This document shows, one piece after another, positions 1 to 8,659 of a stretch of 64,000 nt of DNA (position 1 is its first letter; the number at the start of each line of letters is the position of its first letter). The stretch covers positions 1,947,001 through 2,011,000 of the forward strand of contig NZ_CP132507.1 in assembly GCF_032191775.1 (NCBI RefSeq). Direction: 5' to 3'. The notes below the pieces were generated by a model. The model ran no database searches, was not told the origin of the DNA, and was given only the letters and a program-made list of their open reading frames with translations. Origin of the DNA: Rhodoferax mekongensis. Lineage in GTDB: Bacteria; Pseudomonadota; Gammaproteobacteria; Burkholderiales; Burkholderiaceae_C. Both the position numbers and the translations under genes were made by a program.

Positions 1-252
1 GCACGCGAGCCTCACAACAGTAAGCCGATAGGCTGGGCAAAGGTGGCGTAAGCCACCCTAGCTGTGGGGTAATTTAATTCGGCTGGGCCTGTCTTGGGTA
101 ACTTAGGATGGGTCGAGAAAATAGGTTGCTGGCGTCTTGTAAAGCGTGCCACTGCGCGTTACTAGAAGCGAGAATTAAATCAGACGGCTACGCATGTAGA
201 ACTATTTGGTGATGGCTTTCGGACGGGGGTTCGACTCCCCCCAGCTCCACCA
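1..252 (+). ncRNA. ssrA: tmRNA (ssrA), 3' part, cut by the left window edge
   Basis: This is the 3' portion of transfer-messenger RNA, which rescues stalled ribosomes by trans-translation. The end shows the tRNA-like T-arm (GGGGGTTCGACTCCCCC) followed by CAGCTCCACCA with an encoded CCA. Upstream are the conserved ATGTAGAACT block and hairpins typical of the pseudoknot domain, for example GGTGGC-GTAA-GCCACC near position 43 and a long stem from CCTCACA to TGTGGGG. The 5' half, the resume codon and the tag frame lie outside the window. A second, diverged copy is at 9317-9602. This copy looks lower in GC than that one, so it may be the version brought in by the adjacent island. Identification is firm; which copy is native is inference. 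Confidence 0.9.
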
Positions 253-254
253 TA
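236..254 (+). repeat. 19-bp direct repeat at the tmRNA 3' end, left copy
   Basis: TCCCCCCAGCTCCACCATA occurs here and, unchanged, at 9586-9604. It covers the 3' side of the T stem, the acceptor strand and CCA. A further 13 identical bases (CGGACGGGGGTTC) lie just upstream in both copies, separated by three differing bases. It is a candidate attachment core for tmRNA-targeting integrases. Confidence 0.8.
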
Positions 255-261
255 TACCTTT

Positions 262-291
262 GAAGCCCGCCTTGTGCGGGCTTCATTTTTT
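262..291 (+). terminator. Rho-independent terminator of ssrA
   Basis: A perfect 9-bp stem (GAAGCCCGC / GCGGGCTTC) with a 5-base loop is followed by a T tract. It begins ten bases after the encoded CCA of the tmRNA. Confidence 0.85.
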
Positions 292-572
292 GCAAATACG
301 TGCCAGTTGCTTCCTCTGGCTATCTCATAGTTGCAGCCTGCTACGCAAACTGCCATGCAGTAGACTGCATTTTGGCTCGCTCAGCTCAATAGCTAACGTG
401 CGTCTCGTTCGAAATGTTGTAGCGCACGGCCTGATGGACAAACCAGCCCTCCGGTGCACATATGGACAACTTTCCAAGTTGCCCACATGCACACCCAACG
501 GCGCTGGCTTGACCACAGGAGTTATACCTACGGCCTGACGCGCTTCGCTTGCCAAGAATTAAAAATAGAAAT
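292..572. other. No gene seen between the ssrA terminator and the first island gene
   Basis: About 280 bases separate the tmRNA terminator from the first minus-strand gene. Short open frames exist on both strands but lack a ribosome site and plausible composition. This would be the left inner end of the island and may hold recombinase sites; no clear repeat was recognised. Confidence 0.5.
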
Positions 573-773
573 TCAAGGTTTTGGGAGCTGAACTCGAAGC
601 AAACGCATAGTCAGGGTTACTGGCTTTGGCTCGGACGACTGCCCCCAATAATCGGTTTTCCAGTTACATCTGGCGCAAAAGTATCGATACATTAAGTGTG
701 CCCAGTAGTCGTCCCCTACAGCTTCTATTTGAGGCTGATGCAACCCAATTCGGCATCTAATATCTTTCCCCAT
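573..773 (-). CDS. Small cysteine-motif protein, unknown function
   Basis: A 66-residue protein, last gene of the minus-strand island operon. It starts MGKDIRCRIGLH and carries a C-RIGLH block and a later CARC pair, so one cysteine plus a CxxC could bind a metal in the manner of small prophage proteins that begin CRxxGxH. An upstream in-frame ATG at 788 is rejected because the purine-rich GGGAGGAG lies between the two ATGs and is well placed for the one at 773. I do not recognise a specific family. It follows the 168-residue membrane protein after about 80 bases, so co-transcription is plausible. Role unknown; mobile-element cargo is possible. Confidence 0.5.
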   Translation of the reverse strand: MGKDIRCRIGLHQPQIEAVGDDYWAHLMYRYFCARCNWKTDYWGQSSEPKPVTLTMRLLRVQLPKP

Positions 774-852
774 CTGGTCTCCTCCCATCGGAAGTCTAGA
801 CCGGAAAAAGAGATTCCTATGTGCTACCCATCATATTTAATGAACAGCTGAG

Positions 853-1359
853 TCAGCTAGTTGGCCAGACAGCTTTTAGGGGGACGGTGCGGGCAAATTT
901 TGCTCTGGATACACCGTATCCGAAAAGTAGTCCACCAACCCAAGCGTATGCCGTCCACCAGAGGGCTACACCCGCTATTAGGGCTACGGCAGCAGTGCAC
1001 AAGGAACGTTTGAAAAGCTTGCGTAGCCCCTCAGGAATACATTGAATTCGCTCACCATTTGGGAGCTCAATACCAAGCACAACCCAGTCGGGCCCTCCGG
1101 AAATGGACTGTGATATCTCGGTATTGAAGCCGTTCTTAGAGGGTAGAAGCTCCAAGTGGAGGCCCTTCACTTCACCGTTGAGAAACGCATCTTGTAAAGG
1201 CTTTGGAATATGCACGGACGCATACCGCTGGGGAGAGGTGTCGTCATAGTACTGGAGGTACAAAGCGAAGTTATCGACGCCGCGGACGTCAGAAGAGGAG
1301 CTTCGAATACGAGCGACTTGAATCTTGTGAGGTTGCCGGTACGGAACGTGGTGAGGCAT
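853..1359 (-). CDS. Hypothetical protein with a C-terminal membrane hairpin
   Basis: A 168-residue protein with a soluble N-terminal region of about 120 residues and a hydrophobic C-terminal part (roughly residues 120-150: LCTAAVALIAGVALWWTA then AWVGGLLFGYG) that could form one or two membrane passes. The start ATG has AGGA at a proper distance. It lies 78 bases after the GmtX-like gene on the same strand and is probably in the same operon. I do not recognise the family. A soluble domain tethered by a C-terminal membrane hairpin is seen in some toxins and abortive-infection effectors, but no catalytic motif is visible, so function is left open. Confidence 0.65.
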   Translation of the reverse strand: MPHHVPYRQPHKIQVARIRSSSSDVRGVDNFALYLQYYDDTSPQRYASVHIPKPLQDAFLNGEVKGLHLELLPSKNGFNTEISQSISGGPDWVVLGIELPNGERIQCIPEGLRKLFKRSLCTAAVALIAGVALWWTAYAWVGGLLFGYGVSRAKFARTVPLKAVWPTS

Positions 1360-1437
1360 AGCAAATCCTGGTGGTTTTGCCTCCGTATAGTCAGCAGCTG
1401 ATTCGTTCTTCCCCAGCTTTAAGTCGGCGGCCTAAGC

Positions 1438-2124
1438 CTACTTCAGAGAGAGAATGGTCTTCACAGCAGTGACGAATCCGGGCTTGAAGATTGTTCGAGT
1501 TCGACCTTCACCCAGTGACTTAACAACGCGACCATTTTTCTCTTCCTGCCAGCTCTCTGAGCTCCAAAGCTCAGAAGAGATGGAGTGCTCCAAAGCCTCG
1601 CGCTCCAGCGTAGACAACTTGGGCCCTGTAGACACTTCAAGCGTCATACCGTCATTGGAGGTGGATGATGTATTGTTCCTAACGGCAAGAGGTCGTTTAT
1701 TGATAACTACCTGTGACTGCGACTTGAGAATATTTACCTCTGCCAGCAAAGCGTTTCGCTCTCGTACAAGCTTTTCCACCACAATGCGCATGGCAGGGTC
1801 TGTAATGGAGCGCGTCAGATTGTCAGCGGCGCCGACTTTGGCTGTCTCACGCAGCTTGGGCCCACCTGCATACGCCTGCCATGCCTCAATAAGCTTTCGA
1901 TAGTCAGCAGACTGAACATTCCACAGAGCTTTAACTTTGAGGCCCCCTCGGGACTCTACGGTCTCGCCAACAGTTTTGAGCGAGAAATCTTTGCTTCCCT
2001 GTGATTTGAACTCAGTACAAATCGTATGTATCAGTTCCAGATTTTTCAGTTTGGTTGGATGGGAAGAACTGCTCCGAATTGCGTTCAAAACTGACTCAGG
2101 GTGTATTTCAGTGATAGCGTGCAT
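1438..2124 (-). CDS. gmtX: GmtX-like small partner of a recombinase trio
   Basis: A 228-residue soluble protein, rich in polar residues, with a helical central part (about 110-140: VVEKLVRERNALLAEVNILKSQ) likely to form a coiled coil. It starts nine bases after the stop of the large recombinase gene, so the two are almost certainly co-translated. Size, position and partners match the third member (GmtX) of the gamma-mobile-trio set, in which a GmtY recombinase, a GmtZ integrase and GmtX are encoded together at the edge of mobile islands. No enzymatic motif is visible. The trio assignment rests on architecture and recalled family sizes, not on an alignment. Confidence 0.6.
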   Translation of the reverse strand: MHAITEIHPESVLNAIRSSSSHPTKLKNLELIHTICTEFKSQGSKDFSLKTVGETVESRGGLKVKALWNVQSADYRKLIEAWQAYAGGPKLRETAKVGAADNLTRSITDPAMRIVVEKLVRERNALLAEVNILKSQSQVVINKRPLAVRNNTSSTSNDGMTLEVSTGPKLSTLEREALEHSISSELWSSESWQEEKNGRVVKSLGEGRTRTIFKPGFVTAVKTILSLK

Positions 2125-2133
2125 GACGGAGTA

Positions 2134-4956
2134 CTACTTCAAAGGTTTAAAGGGGATAGCACGGGCTTCAGAGCTATTCGTGACGGCGACCCTCAATGCT
2201 TCGTCAACGGACGCTCCTAGGCGGTTACGGAGGGATTGGCGCGCATCAATTAGCGAAATGACCTCGTACCGGCCAAGAGCAGGATTCTCGGGGTTCATTT
2301 GTGCTGCCAAGAGTCTAAGCAGGGAACTTCCCACAAGCTTTTGTTCCTCCTCGGTGAGTGTCATAAATACCGGTGGAAGGCTGTCTCGCATAAGCGCCGC
2401 GTCCAGAAGCTGTCCCTGGCGTAGCACTGCCTTACCGGGGTCGAGGTCTTGGTAGAGAACAGACCCTTCACAAACACCGGACAGTTGGAGTAACTCTGAG
2501 CTCACCTCTTCAATCGCATAACTCAGCTCCTGTTGACCACCGACGGATATCAACGAAACACCTTCACCGGATGAAAGAACTTTGCGGCAACGCTCCATCA
2601 AGCGGGTGATGGCTGCCAAGGTTTGTGTGAGTTCATCGAACTTGCGTATAGAAAATTCCAGCGTTCGCTGAGCCTCAAGATACTGTTTATGTTCTTGAAA
2701 AATCTGGTCAGTTGAGAGTGCCTCAGCACGTCTGTCCTCTAGAGCTCGAAAGCGTTGTTCAGCGAGTACCACCTGCTCTTTAGCGTCATAGCAGTGATAG
2801 CTGACGTTATTCCATCGCGCAGCCAGCTGCGGTAGAAAGTACGGCTTTGTGACAAACCAACGGCACATAGGGCAATTTCGGGCGCCGCCCGGAACAGGTA
2901 TGTGTCGCGGTGCAGTGTCGTTACCGATATTTGGACCACCGTTATGGCACCCAGGTGCTTCTGTCTCGCAATTGTTCCCACCTACCAGGCATAAGCCATC
3001 GACCATGGCCATCCATCCTGCAGGAGTACGAAGGTGCTTTTGTTCAGGTATCGCGGCAAGGAGGCTTGCCTCATTGTTGGCAATTGCATCCCTAACCAAC
3101 TGGTCATACTCTGCGTTGGCGAGCCAATCAATGATTGTGCTGTCGGAGGAGTCTTGAAGTCGTGTGACACCCGCCTGTATCGCTTCACGTGATTGCATGG
3201 CGCCTGGCTTCGTGTAATACAAAGTCATTACCAAGCGACTATGCCCTGCAATTTTTTGCAATATCGCCAATGGAACTTGGCCATCTAACGCAAGGGCTGT
3301 AATCAAGGATACGCGTAAGCTATGCAGAGAGAACAGTGTGGCAAGTGAGTTCTTTGCCCTATGTTCCTTGTCCGGTACTAACCGAATCGGTGCTCCATTC
3401 GGAAGCGTCTCACCGCGGGGGCCTAACCGCTTTTGGAGCTCTTCAAGGCATGAGAACCAGGGCCTCTCCAACAACTGAATAGCTGGTGGAAGGTCTGTTC
3501 GCTCGGAGTTTTCTGGTGTCCTGAATAGGAACGCCGTATCCGGATATGTCGCAAGTTGCGCCGCAGACTTCATTGGAATATGCCGTGCATCCAAATCTGA
3601 CCATCGGGTAAGTTGCTTTAACGGGTTGTACTTCTCTTGCCAACGACGTAATTTTTCGAACCAATAAAACGGGTCCTGATGTAGCGGGCCTCCAGTAATC
3701 CACGGCACGTTGTATCCCTTTGAAGGGCCGGCTTTCTCGCGGTCTGCAGTCTTATTGGTGTTTATATGAAGAACAACTTTCGCATCGCCATCAATCAATC
3801 GGTTGGGTCGAAGAAACACTCCGTTAGAGTACGGACGTTTTTCATTTCCAAGGGCTAATTTGTTGGCGTTGAGTACCCATTCTCCGTCTTGCCACTTCCA
3901 TGTATCGGCTTCACCCGAGTCCAGCATACGAACTTGCATTGTGCGAAGTGGCAACTGAAGTTTTACAAGCAATGCTACCCACCGAACGGGGCTCCACATT
4001 TCATAAATTGTCTCTTTGAGCCGCCCCTGTCCAACATTGCCAGGAACAGAAGGTACTAGTCGGGTTCTTTTGCGCCAGACGCAATCCGGGTCAGATTTGT
4101 CGATGAGTTGTTCAGAGACTTCAAACCAGATAGGCCCTCGCTTGGTACCGTCTTCATCACCGGTCTTTACAACGCCAAGGGCATCTTGGGCGAATTTCCA
4201 GTCTTTGAAATTCGGACCTTCCGCAATCATTTTGCGTAGTTCATCAATGTATCCATAGGGCAGTGTGGAGCGAACACTTTCCATATGTTTGGCCAGCCCA
4301 CTCCGACTCAAGTATGGGATGGGATTACGAAATGCCGGAGAGGTTTGTAGTCGTTCGTCGTCGTCCTCTTCGCAGAATTCAGGCCGTGTTAGTACCCATT
4401 CAATGAATGAATGAGTACTGTTGTTCACGAAGATTTTTCCATTGGTCCTTTCGGGACCCCATGTCGTTTCGTAAAAGTCTGGTACTTGGGTCTTGTGGAG
4501 AAGTAGCTCAGCAGGGTTTGTCGGCAATTGCGTCTCAACCATGAAGTCAAAGAACGCATTGATGCCCTGCATCGCCTGGCCGAGTGCTGCCTCTCGTCCT
4601 TTCAGCCACTCCACTGCCAGTACTCGCCAATTTTCAAGCTCTGGGTGGTGAGTAGCAACCCATTCGAGGTTGATGTCGGTGCGTTTCGTGTGTCCCTTCT
4701 TCTTTGACTTTCGCGCATTCCGCCTAACCTCAGCCTGAGAGACCTTAACTATTGGAGGAGTAGGGGCTCGCATAAGAGCCCCCACATTTCCCGGGGTCCA
4801 CTGTCGTCCGGTCTTGGTCGAAATTTCTTCAGCATTGAGTTTTATCGCAATTTGCCTAAGCGTAAGACCCTCTTGCACGTAGCTCTGGCATCGCTCCGCG
4901 AGAGCTCTCCTATTCTTATCGAACTCCACTGCAGTGGTTCTCGGATTGGATTGCAT
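2134..4956 (-). CDS. gmtZ: Large tyrosine recombinase, GmtZ-like, with cysteine-rich C-terminal region
   Basis: A 940-residue protein, far longer than a standard phage integrase. Residues about 15-65 form an HTH-like segment (LTLRQIAIKLNAEEI). The tyrosine recombinase catalytic set is readable: Arg338 in LPLRTMQVR, His545-x-x-Arg548 in LHSLRVS, Gly-His at 571-572, and Tyr580/581 in MTLYYTK. Beyond it lies a region with scattered cysteines (656-698, ending CPMC) that probably binds zinc, then a long helical tail (about 720-800). It starts 18 bases after the upstream recombinase stop, with AGAGAAG before the ATG. Likely role: DNA strand exchange for the island together with its neighbours. It resembles GmtZ / VPA1269-type proteins of Vibrio islands. 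Recombinase chemistry is clear; the family name is moderately sure. Confidence 0.75.
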   Translation of the reverse strand: MQSNPRTTAVEFDKNRRALAERCQSYVQEGLTLRQIAIKLNAEEISTKTGRQWTPGNVGALMRAPTPPIVKVSQAEVRRNARKSKKKGHTKRTDINLEWVATHHPELENWRVLAVEWLKGREAALGQAMQGINAFFDFMVETQLPTNPAELLLHKTQVPDFYETTWGPERTNGKIFVNNSTHSFIEWVLTRPEFCEEDDDERLQTSPAFRNPIPYLSRSGLAKHMESVRSTLPYGYIDELRKMIAEGPNFKDWKFAQDALGVVKTGDEDGTKRGPIWFEVSEQLIDKSDPDCVWRKRTRLVPSVPGNVGQGRLKETIYEMWSPVRWVALLVKLQLPLRTMQVRMLDSGEADTWKWQDGEWVLNANKLALGNEKRPYSNGVFLRPNRLIDGDAKVVLHINTNKTADREKAGPSKGYNVPWITGGPLHQDPFYWFEKLRRWQEKYNPLKQLTRWSDLDARHIPMKSAAQLATYPDTAFLFRTPENSERTDLPPAIQLLERPWFSCLEELQKRLGPRGETLPNGAPIRLVPDKEHRAKNSLATLFSLHSLRVSLITALALDGQVPLAILQKIAGHSRLVMTLYYTKPGAMQSREAIQAGVTRLQDSSDSTIIDWLANAEYDQLVRDAIANNEASLLAAIPEQKHLRTPAGWMAMVDGLCLVGGNNCETEAPGCHNGGPNIGNDTAPRHIPVPGGARNCPMCRWFVTKPYFLPQLAARWNNVSYHCYDAKEQVVLAEQRFRALEDRRAEALSTDQIFQEHKQYLEAQRTLEFSIRKFDELTQTLAAITRLMERCRKVLSSGEGVSLISVGGQQELSYAIEEVSSELLQLSGVCEGSVLYQDLDPGKAVLRQGQLLDAALMRDSLPPVFMTLTEEEQKLVGSSLLRLLAAQMNPENPALGRYEVISLIDARQSLRNRLGASVDEALRVAVTNSSEARAIPFKPLK

Positions 4957-4974
4957 GGATGAATACTTCTCTTT

Positions 4975-6450
4975 TTACGGGATTATGAGTTTGGGGACTG
5001 TTTGCATACTGAGGCCTTCAACATTAGCCTCGGTCACTTGGACAATCTCCCTGCGCATATCGCTGCTGAGTTCAGACAGGCGGTCGACCGCTAGTCGGAG
5101 ATGCTTCACGCACTCGTTTCTATCCGCCTCTGTGTAGACGTTTTGACTATCTAAATCAGTGTGATGCAGGAACCGACGAATCATCTCTTTTGGTACGCCG
5201 GCTTTGCGTAGCCGCTGTCCATATGCGTGACGATGCCCGTGAATTGTTGTGCCTAAGCCTTTAGAGGGCTCTAGGCCGATACGTCGGACGGCAGCGGCAT
5301 GGGAGGCTTCATACTTGCCCATTTTGTGAAGCCCTCCAATGGGTTCGCGCATCAAGTTCATAAAGGCATAAGGATGCGCTCGCAGAGATGCATCAACTGA
5401 AAGCACTTGCTCCGCATATAGGTTCCAGATTGTCCAAAACAACTTGCCGAATTCCGGAACGAACCAATACGCTTGTTTGTAATAGCCTCCGTACTTGGAC
5501 TCATGCATTCCACCTTTCCATCCTGCGGCGGAAGTCGATAGCTTCCAATATCTGGGAACGAGGCCATAACGCTCAGCGAGGTACTCAACGCGACGTCCCT
5601 GTCGCGGTCTTCCATTTATGTCCGTCCAGCTAGGGTCAGGTGGTGCGTCCCCCCATGCTGGGTGGTGGATAAGTACTAGAGCTTGGCCTTTGTGCAATGG
5701 GTCTTCTTGCACGTCCCAGAGGTACAGGTGAAAGGGTTCGGACTCTCTAAATCCTGCTCCGTTAAGCAGTAGCGTGATGAGCATGTCCCTGTAGTTATAA
5801 CGATTGCCGACTTTGAATCCTTTGAGAATCAAGTCCAGTATTCGGTCTTCGGGGAACGCCAACGCCGTCTCTTTTTCGACCCTCGGCGGTGCGTGTACCT
5901 TTCCTGATGCCCCTTTGTTTCCAGGGCTCCGGGCCGACTCTTCAAACGCAGACCAGGTGTGGCCTAGGAAGGCCTTATTCCTTCGGTATTTGTAAGCAGA
6001 CTCCGCTAGTCTCAAGTCGTGCTGACTGCCTGCCCAAGTGTTTGCCGGGTTGCCCTTCCCGGGGTTTCTTGCTGCCCACCAGTTAAAGAAATCTGTGAGG
6101 TGCCGGATGACGCGTGTGCTTTTGTGCGGGCCCTTGGCGCTCCACCAAAGCCCGCTTGGGTCCTCTCCCGATTCCGGTGCGATAGTTCCAGTTATCAACC
6201 TTTGTCGGAAAGTTTGAAAGATAGCTTGTTCATTCGGATACGAAGAGTGTGCATCAAGGTAGTCGAGAAATAGTCGTACCGATGATGTGACTTTGAGCAT
6301 CCATGAGGGACTTCTGGTGTCCCAGTGTTCCAGGAGGTAATCAAGTAAAACGTGAACGGGACCTTGAGGTGTAAGCAGTACTGGCATCTCATAGGAAATT
6401 CCAGTCTCATCGGTATAAACGCGAGCGACAACAACGGTTGATTCAAACAT
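4975..6450 (-). CDS. gmtY: Tyrosine recombinase, GmtY-like
   Basis: A 491-residue recombinase counted from the ATG at 6450; an in-frame TTG at 6483 would add 11 residues but has no better ribosome site. Catalytic residues (ATG numbering): Arg235 in NGAGFRESEP, His404-x-x-Arg407 in HGHRHAYG, His430 in FLHHTD, and the nucleophile Tyr439 in SQNVYTEAD. The N-terminal part would be the core-binding domain. The gene overlaps the end of the RecD-like helicase gene by eight bases, tying the helicase to the trio. Expected role: integration and excision of the island at ssrA, possibly together with the larger recombinase downstream. Confidence 0.8.
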   Translation of the reverse strand: MFESTVVVARVYTDETGISYEMPVLLTPQGPVHVLLDYLLEHWDTRSPSWMLKVTSSVRLFLDYLDAHSSYPNEQAIFQTFRQRLITGTIAPESGEDPSGLWWSAKGPHKSTRVIRHLTDFFNWWAARNPGKGNPANTWAGSQHDLRLAESAYKYRRNKAFLGHTWSAFEESARSPGNKGASGKVHAPPRVEKETALAFPEDRILDLILKGFKVGNRYNYRDMLITLLLNGAGFRESEPFHLYLWDVQEDPLHKGQALVLIHHPAWGDAPPDPSWTDINGRPRQGRRVEYLAERYGLVPRYWKLSTSAAGWKGGMHESKYGGYYKQAYWFVPEFGKLFWTIWNLYAEQVLSVDASLRAHPYAFMNLMREPIGGLHKMGKYEASHAAAVRRIGLEPSKGLGTTIHGHRHAYGQRLRKAGVPKEMIRRFLHHTDLDSQNVYTEADRNECVKHLRLAVDRLSELSSDMRREIVQVTEANVEGLSMQTVPKLIIP

Positions 6451-8659
6451 GGTGCGAAAGCTCTCTCTGTAGAAGTTCTCCAAGGGTCACGTTCCGTTTT
6501 GATGCGTGAGCTTCTGCCTCAACGGCCTTCCGTGCTGCGGAAAGGTCGCCTACCAAAATAACCTTCATTCGTGCGCGAGTTATCGCGGTATAAAGAATCG
6601 TTCGGTCAAGGTTGCGAGACCGGTATATCGGGACTATTGCAATAGGGACTTCACTTCCCTGACTTTTGTGAACGGTTATCGCGGATGCAAGCTCGAGAGC
6701 ATCCAGTACCGCTTCACTTATCGGGCGAAGTTCTCCGTCGTCCCAGCGAATCCAGCCATATGTGTCTTGCTCGCTTTCCTCAGGGGGCGACAACTCGACG
6801 ATGTGTCCGATACTGCCGTTCTGAAGGTCGAGGTCCCATAAATTCGTAGTACAAATTACTCGGTCACCTAAACGGAATCCTGTAGCTTCCCACCTGCTTC
6901 GCTCATCGCTGTACACGAGAAGTTGAGGGGCCGCAGAGTTGGTCGCAGCTTGACACAGCTTGTTGACCAGGTTGGTAGGTGCCGCCCCTGAATTCTTCGT
7001 GCTACAAAGGATTTGACTATTGAGTGGGTCTTTCAGAAAAAGCTCCACCACACGCTCAGCTAGCTCTTCGCTAGGACACTGAATGAAACAAATATCTGCT
7101 GAGAGGTCTTCAGTAAGTGTTGGCCAAATACCTCGCCTGATTTCACCGGCAGCCTGAGCTATCGCACCTGCAAAGCGCCGAGTTTCCGTCAACTCGACAT
7201 GGGGCATTGTGTCTACCCAAGCGAGTTCATGAAGCGTCAATCCGGGCCCCACTGGTGGAAGCTGCGCGGAGTCGCCAATCAAAATGAGTCGAACAGAATT
7301 CGGAACTGAGGACAACAGTTGGTACGCTTGTTGAATATCCAACATGCTGCACTCATCCACAACCAGGGTGGCCTCCTCCGGTATACCTTTGGGTGCAATG
7401 TTTCGAAGAAAGCCCGCTATGGTCATGGCCTGCCGGCGGGTTGCTTGGGCCATTCGCTTCGCAGCTTTTCCAGTTGGAGCTTGCAAGTAGACAGGAATGG
7501 TTTTTTCTTCCAGCAGAAAGTTGATTGCATTCAATGTGGTTGTCTTACCGACCCCAGCACCTCCAATGAGACAAAAGGCACTACAGCTTGCCGCTGTGTG
7601 AACGGCCTGCTTCTGGGCTGCATTGAGTTCGAACCGGGTGGTGCTTACCCCTGTGTTCTGAGACGCTTCGAAAGCGTCGATGAGCGTATCAACCTCACTA
7701 GCAGCAAACAACGGTGTAGACGCCTTAATACGCGTCGCCAGGGCAGAACAAACGGCTTTCTCCATCAATAGTGGGCCCGGGGCATAGACTCGATTTCCGT
7801 ATCGCAGCACTACTCCGTTTTGCTCCGCCATCAATAAGGCGGCTTCGCCGCCGAATGGAGAGATACGCGGGTGCACAGCTTTAATAAGTTCAGATGCTTC
7901 CAAAAAGGTATGACCGGCATCGAATGCACGGTAAAGCTCAGCCTCTATGGCTGCAGCTAGTCTGCGCGGGTCGTCCGCGGATACATTGAATTCCGTATCT
8001 GCAAGCTTGTCCGCTTCTTGCCAAGACATCCCCAACGCTAACAATCGGTAAGGGTCCTCTCTCAATTTTTCGAGCGCGTCGCCTCCATACACTCTCAACA
8101 ATTTTTTCCCGGTACGCACATCAATATTGGCATCCTGTAGCCAGCGTAGAAGTTCGGGACAGCTGTAATACTTCCATCCTGAAATTAGGGTTAGAGCATT
8201 GCTGCTTCCTACTACAGCCTCAAGGCAGGCGTAATCTGCTTTATCTAGAGCGTCGTAGAGAGACTCGCCCAGGGTGTCCCAGACTCGCTGGGCAGTTACT
8301 GGTCCAATACCTGGAAACTGCTCCCCCTTAAGAAGCGAAATGATGTGAGAGCCGCTTGTACGTTCAAGCACAGCAGTCGTTGCAATTAATTGAAGCTCTC
8401 TTACGACCCATCCTTCAGATGTCGTGAATTCAATGGGCTCCGGTGTGCCTGTTACAAGCCAACGTTGACCAGCGCATAGTGGTACGGGGGTCAATCTAGC
8501 GGGGATAGAGATAGCGTAATTGGGCGCTCGGGGAATCGGTCGCCCATCGATGTCCACAACAACTGCGCTGAGATAGGTGAATCGCGGAGTCGATGTACGA
8601 ATTCTGGTTATTCGAATACGAAATTCAAATTGGTTGCCACTATGCGTCGGGGTGCTCAT
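6443..8659 (-). CDS. RecD2/TraA-like superfamily 1B DNA helicase
   Basis: A 738-residue ATP-dependent 5'-3' helicase of the RecD/TraA type. A helix-hairpin-helix-like segment sits near residue 115 (FPGIGPVTAQRV). Walker A is GGAGVGKTT at 366-374, Walker B is VVDECSM near 433-439, and motif III is GDSAQLPP at 462-469. The C-terminal UvrD-C2 part has ITVHKSQGSE and LYTAITRARMKV. Both gene ends overlap neighbours: ATGA with the coiled-coil gene upstream, and eight bases with the recombinase downstream. It lacks RecB/RecC partners, so it is not part of RecBCD. In this place it could help process or replicate the excised island, or act as cargo. Enzyme class is sure; role in the island is inferred. 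Confidence 0.85.
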   Translation of the reverse strand: MSTPTHSGNQFEFRIRITRIRTSTPRFTYLSAVVVDIDGRPIPRAPNYAISIPARLTPVPLCAGQRWLVTGTPEPIEFTTSEGWVVRELQLIATTAVLERTSGSHIISLLKGEQFPGIGPVTAQRVWDTLGESLYDALDKADYACLEAVVGSSNALTLISGWKYYSCPELLRWLQDANIDVRTGKKLLRVYGGDALEKLREDPYRLLALGMSWQEADKLADTEFNVSADDPRRLAAAIEAELYRAFDAGHTFLEASELIKAVHPRISPFGGEAALLMAEQNGVVLRYGNRVYAPGPLLMEKAVCSALATRIKASTPLFAASEVDTLIDAFEASQNTGVSTTRFELNAAQKQAVHTAASCSAFCLIGGAGVGKTTTLNAINFLLEEKTIPVYLQAPTGKAAKRMAQATRRQAMTIAGFLRNIAPKGIPEEATLVVDECSMLDIQQAYQLLSSVPNSVRLILIGDSAQLPPVGPGLTLHELAWVDTMPHVELTETRRFAGAIAQAAGEIRRGIWPTLTEDLSADICFIQCPSEELAERVVELFLKDPLNSQILCSTKNSGAAPTNLVNKLCQAATNSAAPQLLVYSDERSRWEATGFRLGDRVICTTNLWDLDLQNGSIGHIVELSPPEESEQDTYGWIRWDDGELRPISEAVLDALELASAITVHKSQGSEVPIAIVPIYRSRNLDRTILYTAITRARMKVILVGDLSAARKAVEAEAHASKRNVTLGELLQRELSHHV

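Noticed and set aside
206-538. 110-residue plus-strand frame across the tmRNA end and terminator
   Set aside because: It starts inside the tmRNA, crosses its terminator and has no ribosome site.
1438-6450. Reading island A as a recombinase-in-trio (RIT) element
   Set aside because: RIT elements carry three tyrosine recombinases; here the third protein shows no recombinase residues.
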